NCBI GenBank assembly: GCA_029718625.1
Contig: CM056376.1
Coordinates: forward strand, 118,405,906 to 118,469,905
Direction of reading: 5' to 3'
Length of the DNA: 64,000 nt
Source: Synaphobranchus kaupii
Lineage: Eukaryota; Chordata; Actinopteri; Anguilliformes; Synaphobranchidae
Below, piece by piece: positions 26,475 to 35,288 of this stretch; position 1 is the first letter of the stretch, and the number at the start of each line of letters is the position of its first letter. The notes beneath the pieces were generated by a model, which was not told where the DNA came from, ran no database searches, and was given only the letters and a program-made list of their open reading frames with translations. The position numbers were made by a program, and so were the translations under genes.

Positions 26475-26912
26475 GGCTTCTTCGTGGCTAATTGGGTTAA
26501 AGCAGCACGCTGTGGTGCGTGGATGAGCCCCATGGTCTTGGATCGAATCGGGACTGTGCCAGTGCTGACTGTGGCCGGCAGCTCCATAGGGCGATGTGCA
26601 ATTAGCAATTGCGTTTCCAAGGGCATGGGACGGTTCAGTGGGTTACGGGGCCATGTGTCATCGCTCTCTAGTGACACCCGCTGGTCGTTCGGGCGCCCGT
26701 GGACTACATGTCGGTATAGGAAAAGTCTTCCTGCGACTCCATTCTACGCGAGAATGGCTGTTGTCTTGGAAGCAGCTGGTGACACGACGTGTTTTGGAGG
26801 AGATCCACTGATGCCTACGCTCTCCTGAATTGGCAGTGGAGTTTGCGCATGAACGCATCTGCAGTTGCAGATAATTGGACACTCCAAATTAGGGTGGGAA
26901 TTGGACATGTTC
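26475..26912 (+). mobile_element. tRNA-derived SINE, split by the LTR insertion
   Basis: The head has pol III box-like sequences: TGGCTAATTGGG (A box, 26485-26496) and GGATCGAATCG (B box, 26540-26550), followed by a GC-rich body to about 26900. The A/T-rich tail appears to resume after the LTR element (from 33509, CAGCCCCATTTTTTTAAAAA). The LTR element therefore inserted near its 3' end. Family name not assigned. Confidence 0.65.
26908..26912. other. target-site duplication, left copy (TGTTC)
   Basis: TGTTC lies directly before the left LTR and again directly after the right LTR (33504-33508). A 5-bp duplication is normal for Ty3/gypsy integrases and fixes both element ends. Confidence 0.9.
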
Positions 26913-26979
26913 TGTCACGATCCAACACACTAGCAGAACCCAAATGCACGACCAGGAGACAGGGAAACGGTACAGAGTA

Positions 26980-26985
26980 TTTATT
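26980..26985 (-). promoter_or_regulatory. AATAAA polyadenylation signal in 3' LTR
   Basis: The plus strand reads TTTATT; in element orientation it is AATAAA, 67 nt from the LTR end. The same hexamer occurs in the 5' LTR at 32626-32631. Confidence 0.7.
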
Positions 26986-27073
26986 AAAGAAGCTTGGGGC
27001 AGTCCCAAGCTGTACATGGGTTAGACACAAAGAAAACAACAAAGGTGGAAGTCCTTTAGCTCGGCAATGTGCT

Positions 27074-27510
27074 CCAAGCCGGAGCTGGACTTGGGTTCCG
27101 AACCGGAACTGGACTGGAACTGGACCAGGAGGTCCAACAGGAACGGGTACAGGAAAACAGCGGTACGTCCCAAGCCGGAACTGGACTTGGGTTCCGAACC
27201 GGAACTGGACTGGAACTGGACCGGGAGGTCCAACAGGAACGGGTACAGGAAAACAGCGGTACGTCCCAAGCCGGAACTGGACTTGGGTTCCGAACCGGAA
27301 CTGGAACTGGACCGGGAGGTCCAACAGGAACTGGAATACTGGAAACAGCGGTTCGTTCCAAGCCGGAACTGGACTTGGGTTCCGAACCGGAACTGGACTG
27401 GAACTGGACCGGGAGGTCCAACAGGAACTGGTACAGGAAACAGCGGTTCGTTCCAAGCCGGAACTGGACTTGGGTTCCGAACCGGAACTGGACTGGAACT
27501 GGACTAGGTA
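27074..27510. repeat. 92-96-bp tandem repeat inside the 3' LTR (five units)
   Basis: Units begin CCAAGCCGG at 27074, 27170, 27266, 27358 and 27453. Each is built from nested GGAACTGGACT sub-motifs. The same array is in the 5' LTR at 32720-33156. It is open in several frames on both strands, which explains the many Trp/Thr/Gly- and Pro/Val/Phe-rich spurious frames. Confidence 0.95.
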
Positions 27511-27944
27511 CTGGAAAGCAGAGGTAGAGGATTAGGTGGAACACGAACAGGGTAAGCAGTGTGGTGAAGCCCTAGTAAGCCCGGTCTGGGAGCTGGACCA
27601 CAGCGGAGCCTGGAACCGACACTGCAGCAAGGTGGGTGCCACGGCCAGACAGGAACCACTGGAGGGTCCAGAGACTGTAACCCCAGCTGAGGGTGCGCCG
27701 TTGGAAGGGAGCTGAGGTACTGCAACCACACGCACAGGGGACTGCTGCAGGCTGGACGGAGCTGTGGTAGGTAAGGCACAAACAAACAAAAACAAAGGAG
27801 CAAAACAGGATAGCAGAGGCAGGGACTGAAACAAACACTAACCAGCGGGTAGAATGCACAGAGTAGTAAAAGGAATACTAAGAACTACTTAGATTTACGC
27901 GGACAGGACTAGAAACCAGAGACCAACACCAAACGAAGTACGTT

Positions 27945-27955
27945 AACGAACTGGC
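27945..27955 (-). promoter_or_regulatory. inferred transcript start and self-primer of the LTR element
   Basis: In element orientation this is GCCAGTTCGTT, exact reverse complement of the 11 nt one base inside the 5' LTR (32547-32557). A TATA-like sequence lies 28 nt upstream, so this is the expected 5' end of R. In Tf1 the first 11 nt of the RNA fold onto the primer-binding site and prime reverse transcription; the same geometry is seen here. Confidence 0.75.
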
Positions 27956-28208
27956 ACTGAATAGCAGCCAGTCGGGGGTTTAAGTAGGGGAGTGAAATTG
28001 GAACCAATAAGGAAATGGTGAGGAATGTAACCGCGGGTGATTGAATAATTAACAGGTGAAACCAAAGTGGAAGCACAGAGTGAAACAAACGGAGGGGGAC
28101 ACGCCCAGCCTTAAGCAAGGGGGAAAACATGGACAAGGGAATCAAACAAGACACGGAGGGACATGGCAAAAACAAGGAAAACGGACAGGAAGGGAGCGGA
28201 ATGTTACA

Positions 28209-28222
28209 GTACCCCCCCCCTC
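28209..28222 (-). promoter_or_regulatory. polypurine tract
   Basis: In element orientation, GAGGGGGGGGGTAC directly before the 3' LTR, overlapping the pol stop codon. This is the expected plus-strand primer. Confidence 0.8.
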
Positions 28223-31200
28223 AACGAACGCCACCTGGCGTAACTGGAGGTGTAACCTTGTCCGGGAATTGTTGGTGGAAGTCAGAGATGAGAGAGTGGT
28301 CCAGAATAAGACTTTTGTGAAGCCAGGACCGCTCCTCTGGGCCATAACCCTCCCAGTCGACCAAGTATTGGTAGCCCCGGCCCTTGCGGCGGATGTCGAG
28401 AATACGACTCACCGTGTAGGCCGGGGCATGGTCGATGATCCGGGGCGGCGGAGGGGTAACCGCCGGGGCACTGAGGAGGCTGGAGGCGACAGGCTTAACC
28501 TGGCTCACATGAAAAATGGGATGGATCTTGAGGGAAACAGGGAGGGAGAGTTTGACAGAAACAGGGTTAACTAGGCAAACAATGGGGAAAGGACCAATAA
28601 ACCGGGGTTGAAGCTTTTTAGAGGAAGTAGGGAGGGGGATATTGGCTGTAGACAACCAGACCTGCTGACCGACCTTATACTGTGGGGCTGCGGTCCTGTG
28701 AAGGTCCGCCAGGCGCTGGGTGCGGGAATTAGAGCGAAGGAGTGCGGTGCGAGTAAGTCTCCACATCCGTTTACATTTAAGGATGTGGGACTTGACGGAG
28801 GGGACTGCAACCTCGGCCTCCTGGGCCGTTAAGAGGGGGGGTTGGTACCCTAACGAACACTCGAAGGGAGACATCCCTGTGGACGTGCACTTAAGGGAAT
28901 TATGCGCGTATTCTACCCATGGGAGGAGGCGGCTCCAGGAAGCGGGGTTGCGAGCCGTAACGCACCGCAGGGCGGATCCCAGGTCCTGGTTCGCCCTCTC
29001 CGCCTGGCCGTTAGTCTGAGGATGGAAACCAGAAGACAGACTAACAGAAGCACCCAGGGTTACACAGAACGCCCTCCACACCTGGGAGGAGAATTGGGGC
29101 CCACGGTCCGAAACGATGTCGGAGGGGATCCCGTGCAGCCTGACGACGTGTAGCACCAGGAGCTCCGCCGTTTCGAGGGCGGAAGGGAGTTTGGGAAGGG
29201 GGATGAAATGAACCGCCTTGGAGAACCGGTCCACAATTGTCAGGATAGTGGTGTTACCCTCTGACAAAGGCAGACCGGTGACAAAGTCCACACCAATGTG
29301 GCTCCAAGGACGGCCCGGGACGGGGAGGGGGCGGAGAAGACCGGAGGGAGGCTGGTGGGAGGCCTTGCTCCTGGCGCAAACAGGGCAGGCCAGGACAAAG
29401 GCACGGGTATCCCCATTGAGGGTGGACCACCAAAAACTCCTCTTGACCAGGGCGATGGTTCTGGCAACACCTGGGTGACAAGCCAGACGGGAGGCATGAA
29501 CCCATTCCAGGACCTGGGAACGGACGGAGTCGGGCACAAAAAGAGAGGAGTTAGGGTTATTGCGGGGATCAGGTTGGGAAGCCTGGGCGGCCTTCACGAT
29601 GCCCTCGATCTCCCAAGACACCGCAGCCACAAAACAGGAAGCAGGGAGGATGGACTCGGGGTCAGCAGGACTGGAAGGGGGGGAAAAAACACGGGACAAG
29701 GCATCAGCCTTGGTGTTACGAGAGCCAGGGCGGTAAGTGACAGAGAAATTAAAACGGGCAAAGAATAGTGACCACCTAGCCTGACGGGCATTAAGCCTCT
29801 TGGCTGACCTGAGGTAAATCAAATTGTGGTGATCAGTAAAAACAATAAAGGGGGTACCTGCCCCCTCCAGCCAATGACGCCACTCCTCCAGTGCCAACTT
29901 AATGGCGAGAAGTTCCCGATCCCCGACATCATAATTGTGTTCGGCGGCGGACAGTCTCCGGGAGAAGAAGGCGCAGGGATGGAGCTTGCTGTCCAAGGCG
30001 GTACGCTGGGACAGAATGGCCCCCACACCGGTGTCTGAGGCATCCACCTCAACTGTAAACTGACGGGAGGTGTCGGGGTGACAGAGAATGGGAGCAGAGG
30101 AGAATCGAGCCTTGAGTTGTTCAAAGGCCTGCTGGGCCTCGGGATTCCAGCAGAAGGGAACGGATGTGGAGGTGAGTTTAGTCAGAGGAGCAGCAATGAC
30201 ACTGTAGTTACGGATGAAGCGGCGATAGAAGTTAGCAAACCCGAGGAACTGCTGGAGGTGCTTCCGTGACGAGGGTTGGGGCCATTCTGTCACCGCCTTG
30301 ACTTTAGCAGGATCCGCCCGGATACTGCCCTCCTCAATGATGAAGCCGAGGAACGGGACGCTTGAGACGTGGAACGAGCACTTCTCGGCCTTAACAAAGA
30401 GTTGGTTCTCCAGAAGGCGCTGGAGGACCTCACGGACGTGGAGAACGTGTTCCTGGGGGGATTTAGAGAAAATAAGAATGTCGTCAATGTAAACGAACAC
30501 ACATTTGCCAGACAGGTCCCGGAGTACATCGTTCACCATCCCCTGGAAGACTGCTGGGGCGTTAGTAAGGCCGAACGGGACCACCAGATATTCGTAGTGG
30601 CCCAACGGGGTGTTAAAAGCAGTCTTCCACTCGTCCCCCTCGCGTATCCGCACTAGATGGTACGCGTTGCGGAGGTCGAGTTTGGTGAAGATGACTGCCT
30701 GGGAGAGGGGTTCAAAGGCGGTATTAATGAGGGGAAGAGGATACTTGTTGTGAATGGTTACTTCGTTGAGACCCCGATAGTCAATGCAGGGTCTCAGAGA
30801 GCCGTCCTTCTTCCCAACGAAAAAGAAGCCTGCACCAACCGGGGAAGACGACGGACGGATAATGCCTGACGCAAGTGACTCGTGGATGTAGGACTCCATG
30901 GCCAACTTCTCCGGACCCGACAGACTGTAAAGGCGGCCAGATGGTAGCTTGGCTCCCGCCAGCAGGTCAATGCAACAGTCGTAGGGCCTGTGAGGAGGCA
31001 AGGATAGGGCACGTGACTTGGAGAACACTTGCGACAGGTCATGATACAGGTTGGGAACATGGGTAAGGTCGGGTGCAGGCTGGAGGGGTCTAATTCTCTT
31101 AGGCCCAGGAGGAGAAAGAGCAGAGCGAAGGCAGTTGGCAAGGCAATGGCCACTCCAGGCCAAGATGCGACCGGCTCGCCAGTCAATGTGCGGGTTGTGC

Positions 31201-31631
31201 AAGCGCAGCCAGGTCTGTCCTAGGACCATGGAGGACTGTTTCGACTGGATAAGAAGGAGCTGAATGGTCTCTCGATGATTGCCGGACAAGATTAGTTGGA
31301 GGGGAATGGTGGAGTGGGTTACTACCCCCAGACTCCTACCGTCCAAGGCGAGAGCAGTGATGGGGGTAGGTAAGGCCTCCGTGGGAATCCCAAATTTTTT
31401 GACAAAGGCGCTGTCGATGAAGTTGGCATCCGCACCAGAGTCAATGAGGGCAGAGGCCGAAGCAGTGATATCCCTCCAGAGGAGGGTGGCCTTGAATTCC
31501 AGACGGTTCTGGGCAGCGTGACTAGGAATAATAGGGCTCGTCAATACGCCCAGTCTTATTGGCGAGCCATCTCTTTTGGGCGAATGGGACAAGAAGAGAT
31601 TTGGTGGCCTGGCTTGCCACAGTAGAAGCAT
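28221..31631 (-). CDS. pol: Pol polyprotein: protease-RT-RNase H-integrase-chromodomain
   Basis: An open frame of 1,136 codons; the true start is by frameshift from gag, not the first Met. Aspartic protease [10 protein letters not shown] at residues 62-71. Reverse transcriptase about 210-430 with [10 protein letters not shown] (YIDD at 381-384). RNase H with D530, E573 and D600. Integrase zinc finger H712/H719/C749/C752, then D782, D842 and E878 as the catalytic triad. C-terminal chromodomain about 1070-1125 ([19 protein letters not shown]), which targets insertion to marked chromatin in chromoviruses. The stop is 12 nt from the 3' LTR. All key residues are present and no frame break is seen; the function is that of a mobile element, antisense to the host gene. 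Confidence 0.96.
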   Translation of the reverse strand: MLLLWQARPPNLFLSHSPKRDGSPIRLGVLTSPIIPSHAAQNRLEFKATLLWRDITASASALIDSGADANFIDSAFVKKFGIPTEALPTPITALALDGRSLGVVTHSTIPLQLILSGNHRETIQLLLIQSKQSSMVLGQTWLRLHNPHIDWRAGRILAWSGHCLANCLRSALSPPGPKRIRPLQPAPDLTHVPNLYHDLSQVFSKSRALSLPPHRPYDCCIDLLAGAKLPSGRLYSLSGPEKLAMESYIHESLASGIIRPSSSPVGAGFFFVGKKDGSLRPCIDYRGLNEVTIHNKYPLPLINTAFEPLSQAVIFTKLDLRNAYHLVRIREGDEWKTAFNTPLGHYEYLVVPFGLTNAPAVFQGMVNDVLRDLSGKCVFVYIDDILIFSKSPQEHVLHVREVLQRLLENQLFVKAEKCSFHVSSVPFLGFIIEEGSIRADPAKVKAVTEWPQPSSRKHLQQFLGFANFYRRFIRNYSVIAAPLTKLTSTSVPFCWNPEAQQAFEQLKARFSSAPILCHPDTSRQFTVEVDASDTGVGAILSQRTALDSKLHPCAFFSRRLSAAEHNYDVGDRELLAIKLALEEWRHWLEGAGTPFIVFTDHHNLIYLRSAKRLNARQARWSLFFARFNFSVTYRPGSRNTKADALSRVFSPPSSPADPESILPASCFVAAVSWEIEGIVKAAQASQPDPRNNPNSSLFVPDSVRSQVLEWVHASRLACHPGVARTIALVKRSFWWSTLNGDTRAFVLACPVCARSKASHQPPSGLLRPLPVPGRPWSHIGVDFVTGLPLSEGNTTILTIVDRFSKAVHFIPLPKLPSALETAELLVLHVVRLHGIPSDIVSDRGPQFSSQVWRAFCVTLGASVSLSSGFHPQTNGQAERANQDLGSALRCVTARNPASWSRLLPWVEYAHNSLKCTSTGMSPFECSLGYQPPLLTAQEAEVAVPSVKSHILKCKRMWRLTRTALLRSNSRTQRLADLHRTAAPQYKVGQQVWLSTANIPLPTSSKKLQPRFIGPFPIVCLVNPVSVKLSLPVSLKIHPIFHVSQVKPVASSLLSAPAVTPPPPRIIDHAPAYTVSRILDIRRKGRGYQYLVDWEGYGPEERSWLHKSLILDHSLISDFHQQFPDKVTPPVTPGGVR
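31535..31580 (-). promoter_or_regulatory. candidate -1 ribosomal frameshift site (CCCAAAA plus hairpin)
   Basis: Slippery heptamer C CCA AAA at 31580-31574, correctly phased in the gag frame 15 nt before the gag stop. Five nt later GGCTCG (31568-31563) can pair with CGAGCC (31540-31535), leaving a 22-nt loop that contains the gag stop. Pol is in the -1 frame relative to gag and the frames overlap by 76 nt. Known Tf1/sushi-group vertebrate elements use -1 frameshifting. Confidence 0.7.
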
Positions 31632-32539
31632 GACCTGGTGCGGAACCGGCGCTGGCGCTCTTCGGCGTCCACGGAGACCCGGCCCAGTTGCATGGGCTCC
31701 TCCTCGGAGGGCAAAACGGAGACTCTAGGACCCTGGACGGGTGAGGAATGTTGAACCCGGGAAGGGGCGGAAGGGAGAAGACGGGAGGGATTCTTTCCTC
31801 GTTCACGGGCCCGGTTTCTGAGACGATTGTCGATGGCTATAGCCAGGTCGATGAGGCTGTTGAGTGAGGAGGACTCCTCCCGAGTGGCAAGCTGGTCCTT
31901 CAGCTCCTCACTGAGAGCCTGGCGAAAGGCCCCCTGAAGGGAGGTGTCGTTCCAGCCCGACTCGGCAGCGAGGGTGCGGAATTGTATGGCCATTTCCGCA
32001 ACACAACGATTGCCCTGCCGCATCAGTAGTAGGCGCTGGGTAGCGTCACGACCACAGACTGGGTGGTCGAAAACTCGCCGCATCTCCGCAGTGAAGAGGG
32101 CGAAGTCGTTGCAAAGGGGAGTCTGGCTATCCCAAATAGAAGTGGCCCACTCCAGGGCACTGCCTCCCAGGCTGCTCATCAGAAACGCGATCTTGCAAGG
32201 GTCGGAGGCGAAGGAGGTAGGCTGCATCCTGAAGACAATGTCGCACTTCAAGAGGAATTCGCGACACTTCCCCAGCCCTCCATGGAATAGTTCCGGATGT
32301 TGAACTCGGGGCTCACGACTGGGGTGGTGAGCCGGAACATCAGGAGGTCGTTCGGGTGCAGGAGATGTAGGAGCCGGGAGGACCCGAGGCAGAGGCGTAT
32401 GAAGGGATAGCTGTGTGACCTGCTCCGTTAGGCCCCTCAGAACCTCCAGGACGTCATCCAGACGGCGCCCCTGCTGGTCGTTGATGGCGGTTTGGCAGGA
32501 GAAAGCATGGCGTATCTGCTCAAGGTCGGCTGGGTCCAT
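31556..32539 (-). CDS. gag: Gag protein with CCHC zinc knuckle
   Basis: A 327-residue frame starting [13 protein letters not shown] only 19 nt inside the 5' LTR. The central part (about 85-250) resembles retrotransposon Gag capsid ([23 protein letters not shown]). One nucleic-acid-binding knuckle [14 protein letters not shown] (CX2CX4HX4C) lies near residues 304-317. The stop lies within the overlap with pol. Gag packages the element RNA into virus-like particles. No internal break. Confidence 0.93.
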   Translation of the reverse strand: MDPADLEQIRHAFSCQTAINDQQGRRLDDVLEVLRGLTEQVTQLSLHTPLPRVLPAPTSPAPERPPDVPAHHPSREPRVQHPELFHGGLGKCREFLLKCDIVFRMQPTSFASDPCKIAFLMSSLGGSALEWATSIWDSQTPLCNDFALFTAEMRRVFDHPVCGRDATQRLLLMRQGNRCVAEMAIQFRTLAAESGWNDTSLQGAFRQALSEELKDQLATREESSSLNSLIDLAIAIDNRLRNRARERGKNPSRLLPSAPSRVQHSSPVQGPRVSVLPSEEEPMQLGRVSVDAEERQRRFRTRSCFYCGKPGHQISSCPIRPKEMARQ

Positions 32540-32546
32540 TTTGTTG

Positions 32547-32557
32547 GCCAGTTCGTT
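32547..32557 (-). promoter_or_regulatory. primer-binding site, self-priming type
   Basis: In element orientation AACGAACTGGC, one nt after the 5' LTR. It does not start with TGG at the LTR edge as a tRNA-type site would. It is exactly complementary over 11 nt to the inferred transcript start in the 3' LTR (27955-27945). Confidence 0.75.
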
Positions 32558-32558
32558 C

Positions 32559-33503
32559 TGTCACGATCCAACACACTAGCAGAACCCAAATGCACGACCA
32601 GGAGACAGGGAAACGGTACAGAGTATTTATTAAAGAAGCTTGGGGCAGTCCCAAGCTGTACATGGGTTAGACACAAAGAAAACAACAAAGGTGGAAGTCC
32701 TTTAGCTCGGCAATGTGCTCCAAGCCGGAGCTGGACTTGGGTTCCGAACCGGAACTGGACTGGAACTGGACCAGGAGGTCCAACAGGAACGGGTACAGGA
32801 AAACAGCGGTACGTCCCAAGCCGGAACTGGACTTGGGTTCCGAACCGGAACTGGACTGGAACTGGACCGGGAGGTCCAACAGGAACGGGTACAGGAAAAC
32901 AGCGGTACGTCCCAAGCCGGAACTGGACTTGGGTTCCGAACCGGAACTGGAACTGGACCGGGAGGTCCAACAGGAACTGGAATACTGGAAACAGCGGTTC
33001 GTTCCAAGCCGGAACTGGACTTGGGTTCCGAACCGGAACTGGACTGGAACTGGACCGGGAGGTCCAACAGGAACTGGTACAGGAAACAGCGGTTCGTTCC
33101 AAGCCGGAACTGGACTTGGGTTCCGAACCGGAACTGGACTGGAACTGGACTAGGTACTGGAAAGCAGAGGTAGAGGATTAGGTGGAACACGAACAGGGTA
33201 AGCAGTGTGGTGAAGCCCTAGTAAGCCCGGTCTGGGAGCTGGACCACAGCGGAGCCTGGAACCGACACTGCAGCAAGGTGGGTGCCACGGCCAGACAGGA
33301 ACCACTGGAGGGTCCAGAGACTGTAACCCCAGCTGAGGGTGCGCCGTTGGAAGGGAGCTGAAGTGAAGCACAGAGTGAAACAAACGGAGGGGGACACGCC
33401 CAGCCTTAAGCAAGGGGGAAAACATGGACAAGGGAATCAAACAAGACACGGAGGGACATGGCAAAAACAAGGAAAACGGACAGGAAGGGAGCGGAATGTT
33501 ACA
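32559..33503 (-). repeat. 5' LTR with 351-bp internal deletion (945 bp)
   Basis: Aligns with the 3' LTR at a constant offset of 5,646 bp from 26913 to 27715, then lacks the sequence equivalent to about 27716-28065 plus one G near the junction, then matches again to the end. The missing segment holds the predicted TATA-like box, transcript start and self-primer. The poly(A) signal and tandem repeat are kept. This copy would therefore be a poor promoter, although gag and pol are open. Confidence 0.9.
32720..33156. repeat. 92-96-bp tandem repeat inside the 5' LTR (five units)
   Basis: Same five-unit CCAAGCCGG array as at 27074-27510, offset by 5,646 bp with no length change. Confidence 0.95.
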
Positions 33504-33508
33504 TGTTC
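33504..33508. other. target-site duplication, right copy (TGTTC)
   Basis: Directly follows the right LTR border (TTACA) and matches 26908-26912. Confidence 0.9.
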
Positions 33509-35238
33509 AGCCCCATTTTTTTAAAAATTCAAAAAATTATACACAGTCCAATCAATAATACTTTTCCCGGGTTTATGTTTTTCACAGAACATCCCAAATG
33601 GATTTCCATCAAATACTGAAAAAAAAAGCCCTGAAATAACAAAGGCTATTAATAATTCAGTTAATTACATTACCTTTCCCCCTGGATTAAGTGGACAAAA
33701 GCGTAGCATATACTGTATCATCATGCGATATTATATGAAATATGATTTACACCTGAAGGCTGCAACACATTAGTAGTGATCCTTTTTTTTTCTTTTTTTT
33801 TCTACATTTCAGAAAAGCAGCATCTTGAGTTCACTTTTCATAATGAATACACAATGCAGTGTTTTGCCTCCATAAATCAATTGATTGCATTAAATTCCCC
33901 TGTATCCATAACTTTATGGACTCTTAATCCGTAGCATGGGATGACAGTTAAGATTGTATCTGCGCATGTGTTGAGTCCTTACTTATCACAGTCTACTCTC
34001 TGCTCAGGTAATGATGGGCTCTCTCCCAGGGCACTGAGACGATTTATGAATAATATTACTCAGTCATTTCCAGGGGAGTGTGCCTCAACACATTTAATGG
34101 TTACAGACTCCAGCCTACCCTCTTTAACTCTTTGTGGCTCAAAAAAACACAGCAATGACTATGTATGTCTTAACATACTACATAGAAGTATAAATGCTGT
34201 TTGCCTCTGTTCTGTATAAATTCTGTTAGCCAATTGAATTGGCTGTTTCCTTTAATCCCCATTTATTTCCTGATATGTCCTGTTATCCAAAGAGTGGGTA
34301 TGGATGTTGATTTAATACATTGTAGGTAAAAAAAAAAACAAGTTTAATAAAATGTCTTTTTTTAAGGGACTCCAGGTTATCAGAAATGGATTTTTGATAC
34401 TTGTCAATGTCATGTCAAGTCCATGTCAATACACATGGTTTAGCTTTGATGTTCGTTTGAGCCAGTAAATTAATTGTATATCCCAGAAACTGTTGCATTT
34501 GTACACCATGTAGTGGGATTATGGCAGTATTCTCAAGTCTGTGGTACTACAGAACTAAACAAAAATATAGGATTTTTAGATTCCCCAGTTGAACACAAAA
34601 GATGTTTCACATTTTTTAAAGTCTAAAGATGTTTAGAGAGAAACAAGTACTTCTGTGCTGTGTTTATCATAAATATGGCAGGAGGCATTAATTTCCAGGA
34701 AAAATTCATACAAATCCTTTGGCAAAAAACATTTCACTCAATGGGAAGAGTGCTATGTCTGGCATCATGTCCTCAGAACTTTCGAGCCTAGCTAATTGAT
34801 ATAAATGGCAAGCCACCTTAAATTAACTCAGTAAAAGTAGATTTACACACAAGGAAACATAATTTTGCAGAAGCCATGTGAATTTTTATTGGTATTATAT
34901 CTCAACATTCTCACGTGAAGGCCCATTAAGCATTTGAACTGTGTGATCAGTTGAATGCTGGCATCTAGTGGTTGGGCATGGAAATGACTCATCTCATGAC
35001 TGCTCAGGTCACTGGTATTATGTATTTGATATTTAGTCATTTTAACTGTGCATACTATCTTCTGTCAATTAATATATTTATTTGACTTTTTTTTTTTTTT
35101 TTTTTCCGGAATCGGTGTCCTGCAGTCATGTAACATTCATATGATGATTTTGTGAAGGGGTACTTTCCTTTTTGGATACACTGAATTAAAAGATGTGATA
35201 TTGAGGACCTTATTTTGTTTATGTGTTCTGTGCACCAG

Positions 35239-35288
35239 CTAGAACGGGAGGAAACATATGAGCTGCTGAATGTTCTGGAGTTCACAAG
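35239..35288 (+). CDS. atp8a1: atp8a1 exon: N-domain (YELLNVLEFT)
   Basis: Fifty nt, phase 0 to 2: LEREETYELLNVLEFT plus a split Ser. Matches the EERYELLNVLEFTS segment with the same spacing. Acceptor CAG at 35236-35238 is weak in pyrimidines (TGTTCTGTGCACCAG). Donor GTAAGA at 35289. No indel. Confidence 0.96.

Larger units (their letters stand above)
26913..28208 (-). repeat. 3' LTR (full length, 1,296 bp)
   Basis: In element orientation it starts TGTAACATTCCG (28208 down) and ends GGATCGTGACA (26913). Predicted features: TATA-like ACTTAAAC about 28 nt before the inferred transcript start GCCAGTTCGTT (27955-27945), a poly(A) signal AATAAA at 26985-26980, and a five-unit tandem repeat between them (27074-27510). 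This copy keeps the 351 bp missing from the 5' LTR. Confidence 0.93.
26913..33503 (-). mobile_element. complete Ty3/gypsy chromovirus (Tf1/sushi-type LTR retrotransposon)
   Basis: A 6,591-bp element on the minus strand: 5' LTR (32559-33503), 19-nt leader with self-primer site, gag (32539-31556), pol (31631-28221, -1 frame), polypurine tract (28209-28222), 3' LTR (26913-28208). Both ends give TG...CA LTR borders and a TGTTC target duplication. Pol order is protease, RT, RNase H, integrase, chromodomain, which defines chromoviruses; the 11-nt self-primer match places it with the Tf1/sushi group. Gag and Pol have no internal stop. The LTRs translate identically in several frames outside one 351-bp deletion, so the insertion is young. 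Confidence 0.95.
26067..35238 (+). other. 9.2-kb intron hosting the LTR retrotransposon
   Basis: Holds a dispersed-repeat fragment (26216-26330), a tRNA-like SINE (26475-26912, tail resuming at 33509), the complete LTR element (26913-33503), and about 1.7 kb of AT-rich sequence up to the acceptor CAG at 35236-35238. The element accounts for 72% of the intron and is antisense to the host gene. Confidence 0.9.

Noticed and set aside
26789..27544. Long open frames on both strands rich in Trp-Thr-Gly or Pro-Val-Phe (also at 32437-33190)
   Set aside because: They run through the LTR tandem repeat, are open in several frames at once and are duplicated in both LTRs; they are repeat artefacts.
27716..28065. 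Reading the LTR length difference as an insertion into the 3' LTR
   Set aside because: The extra block contains the expected TATA-like box and the only 11-nt match to the primer site, so it belongs to the ancestral LTR.
28056..31521. Many open frames on + strand opposite pol
   Set aside because: Shadows of the minus-strand pol frame in GC-rich sequence; no independent motifs.
26913..33503. Possibility of an endogenous retrovirus
   Set aside because: No env frame between pol and the 3' LTR (only 12 nt), a chromodomain at the Pol C-terminus, and a Tf1-type primer site; this is an LTR retrotransposon.
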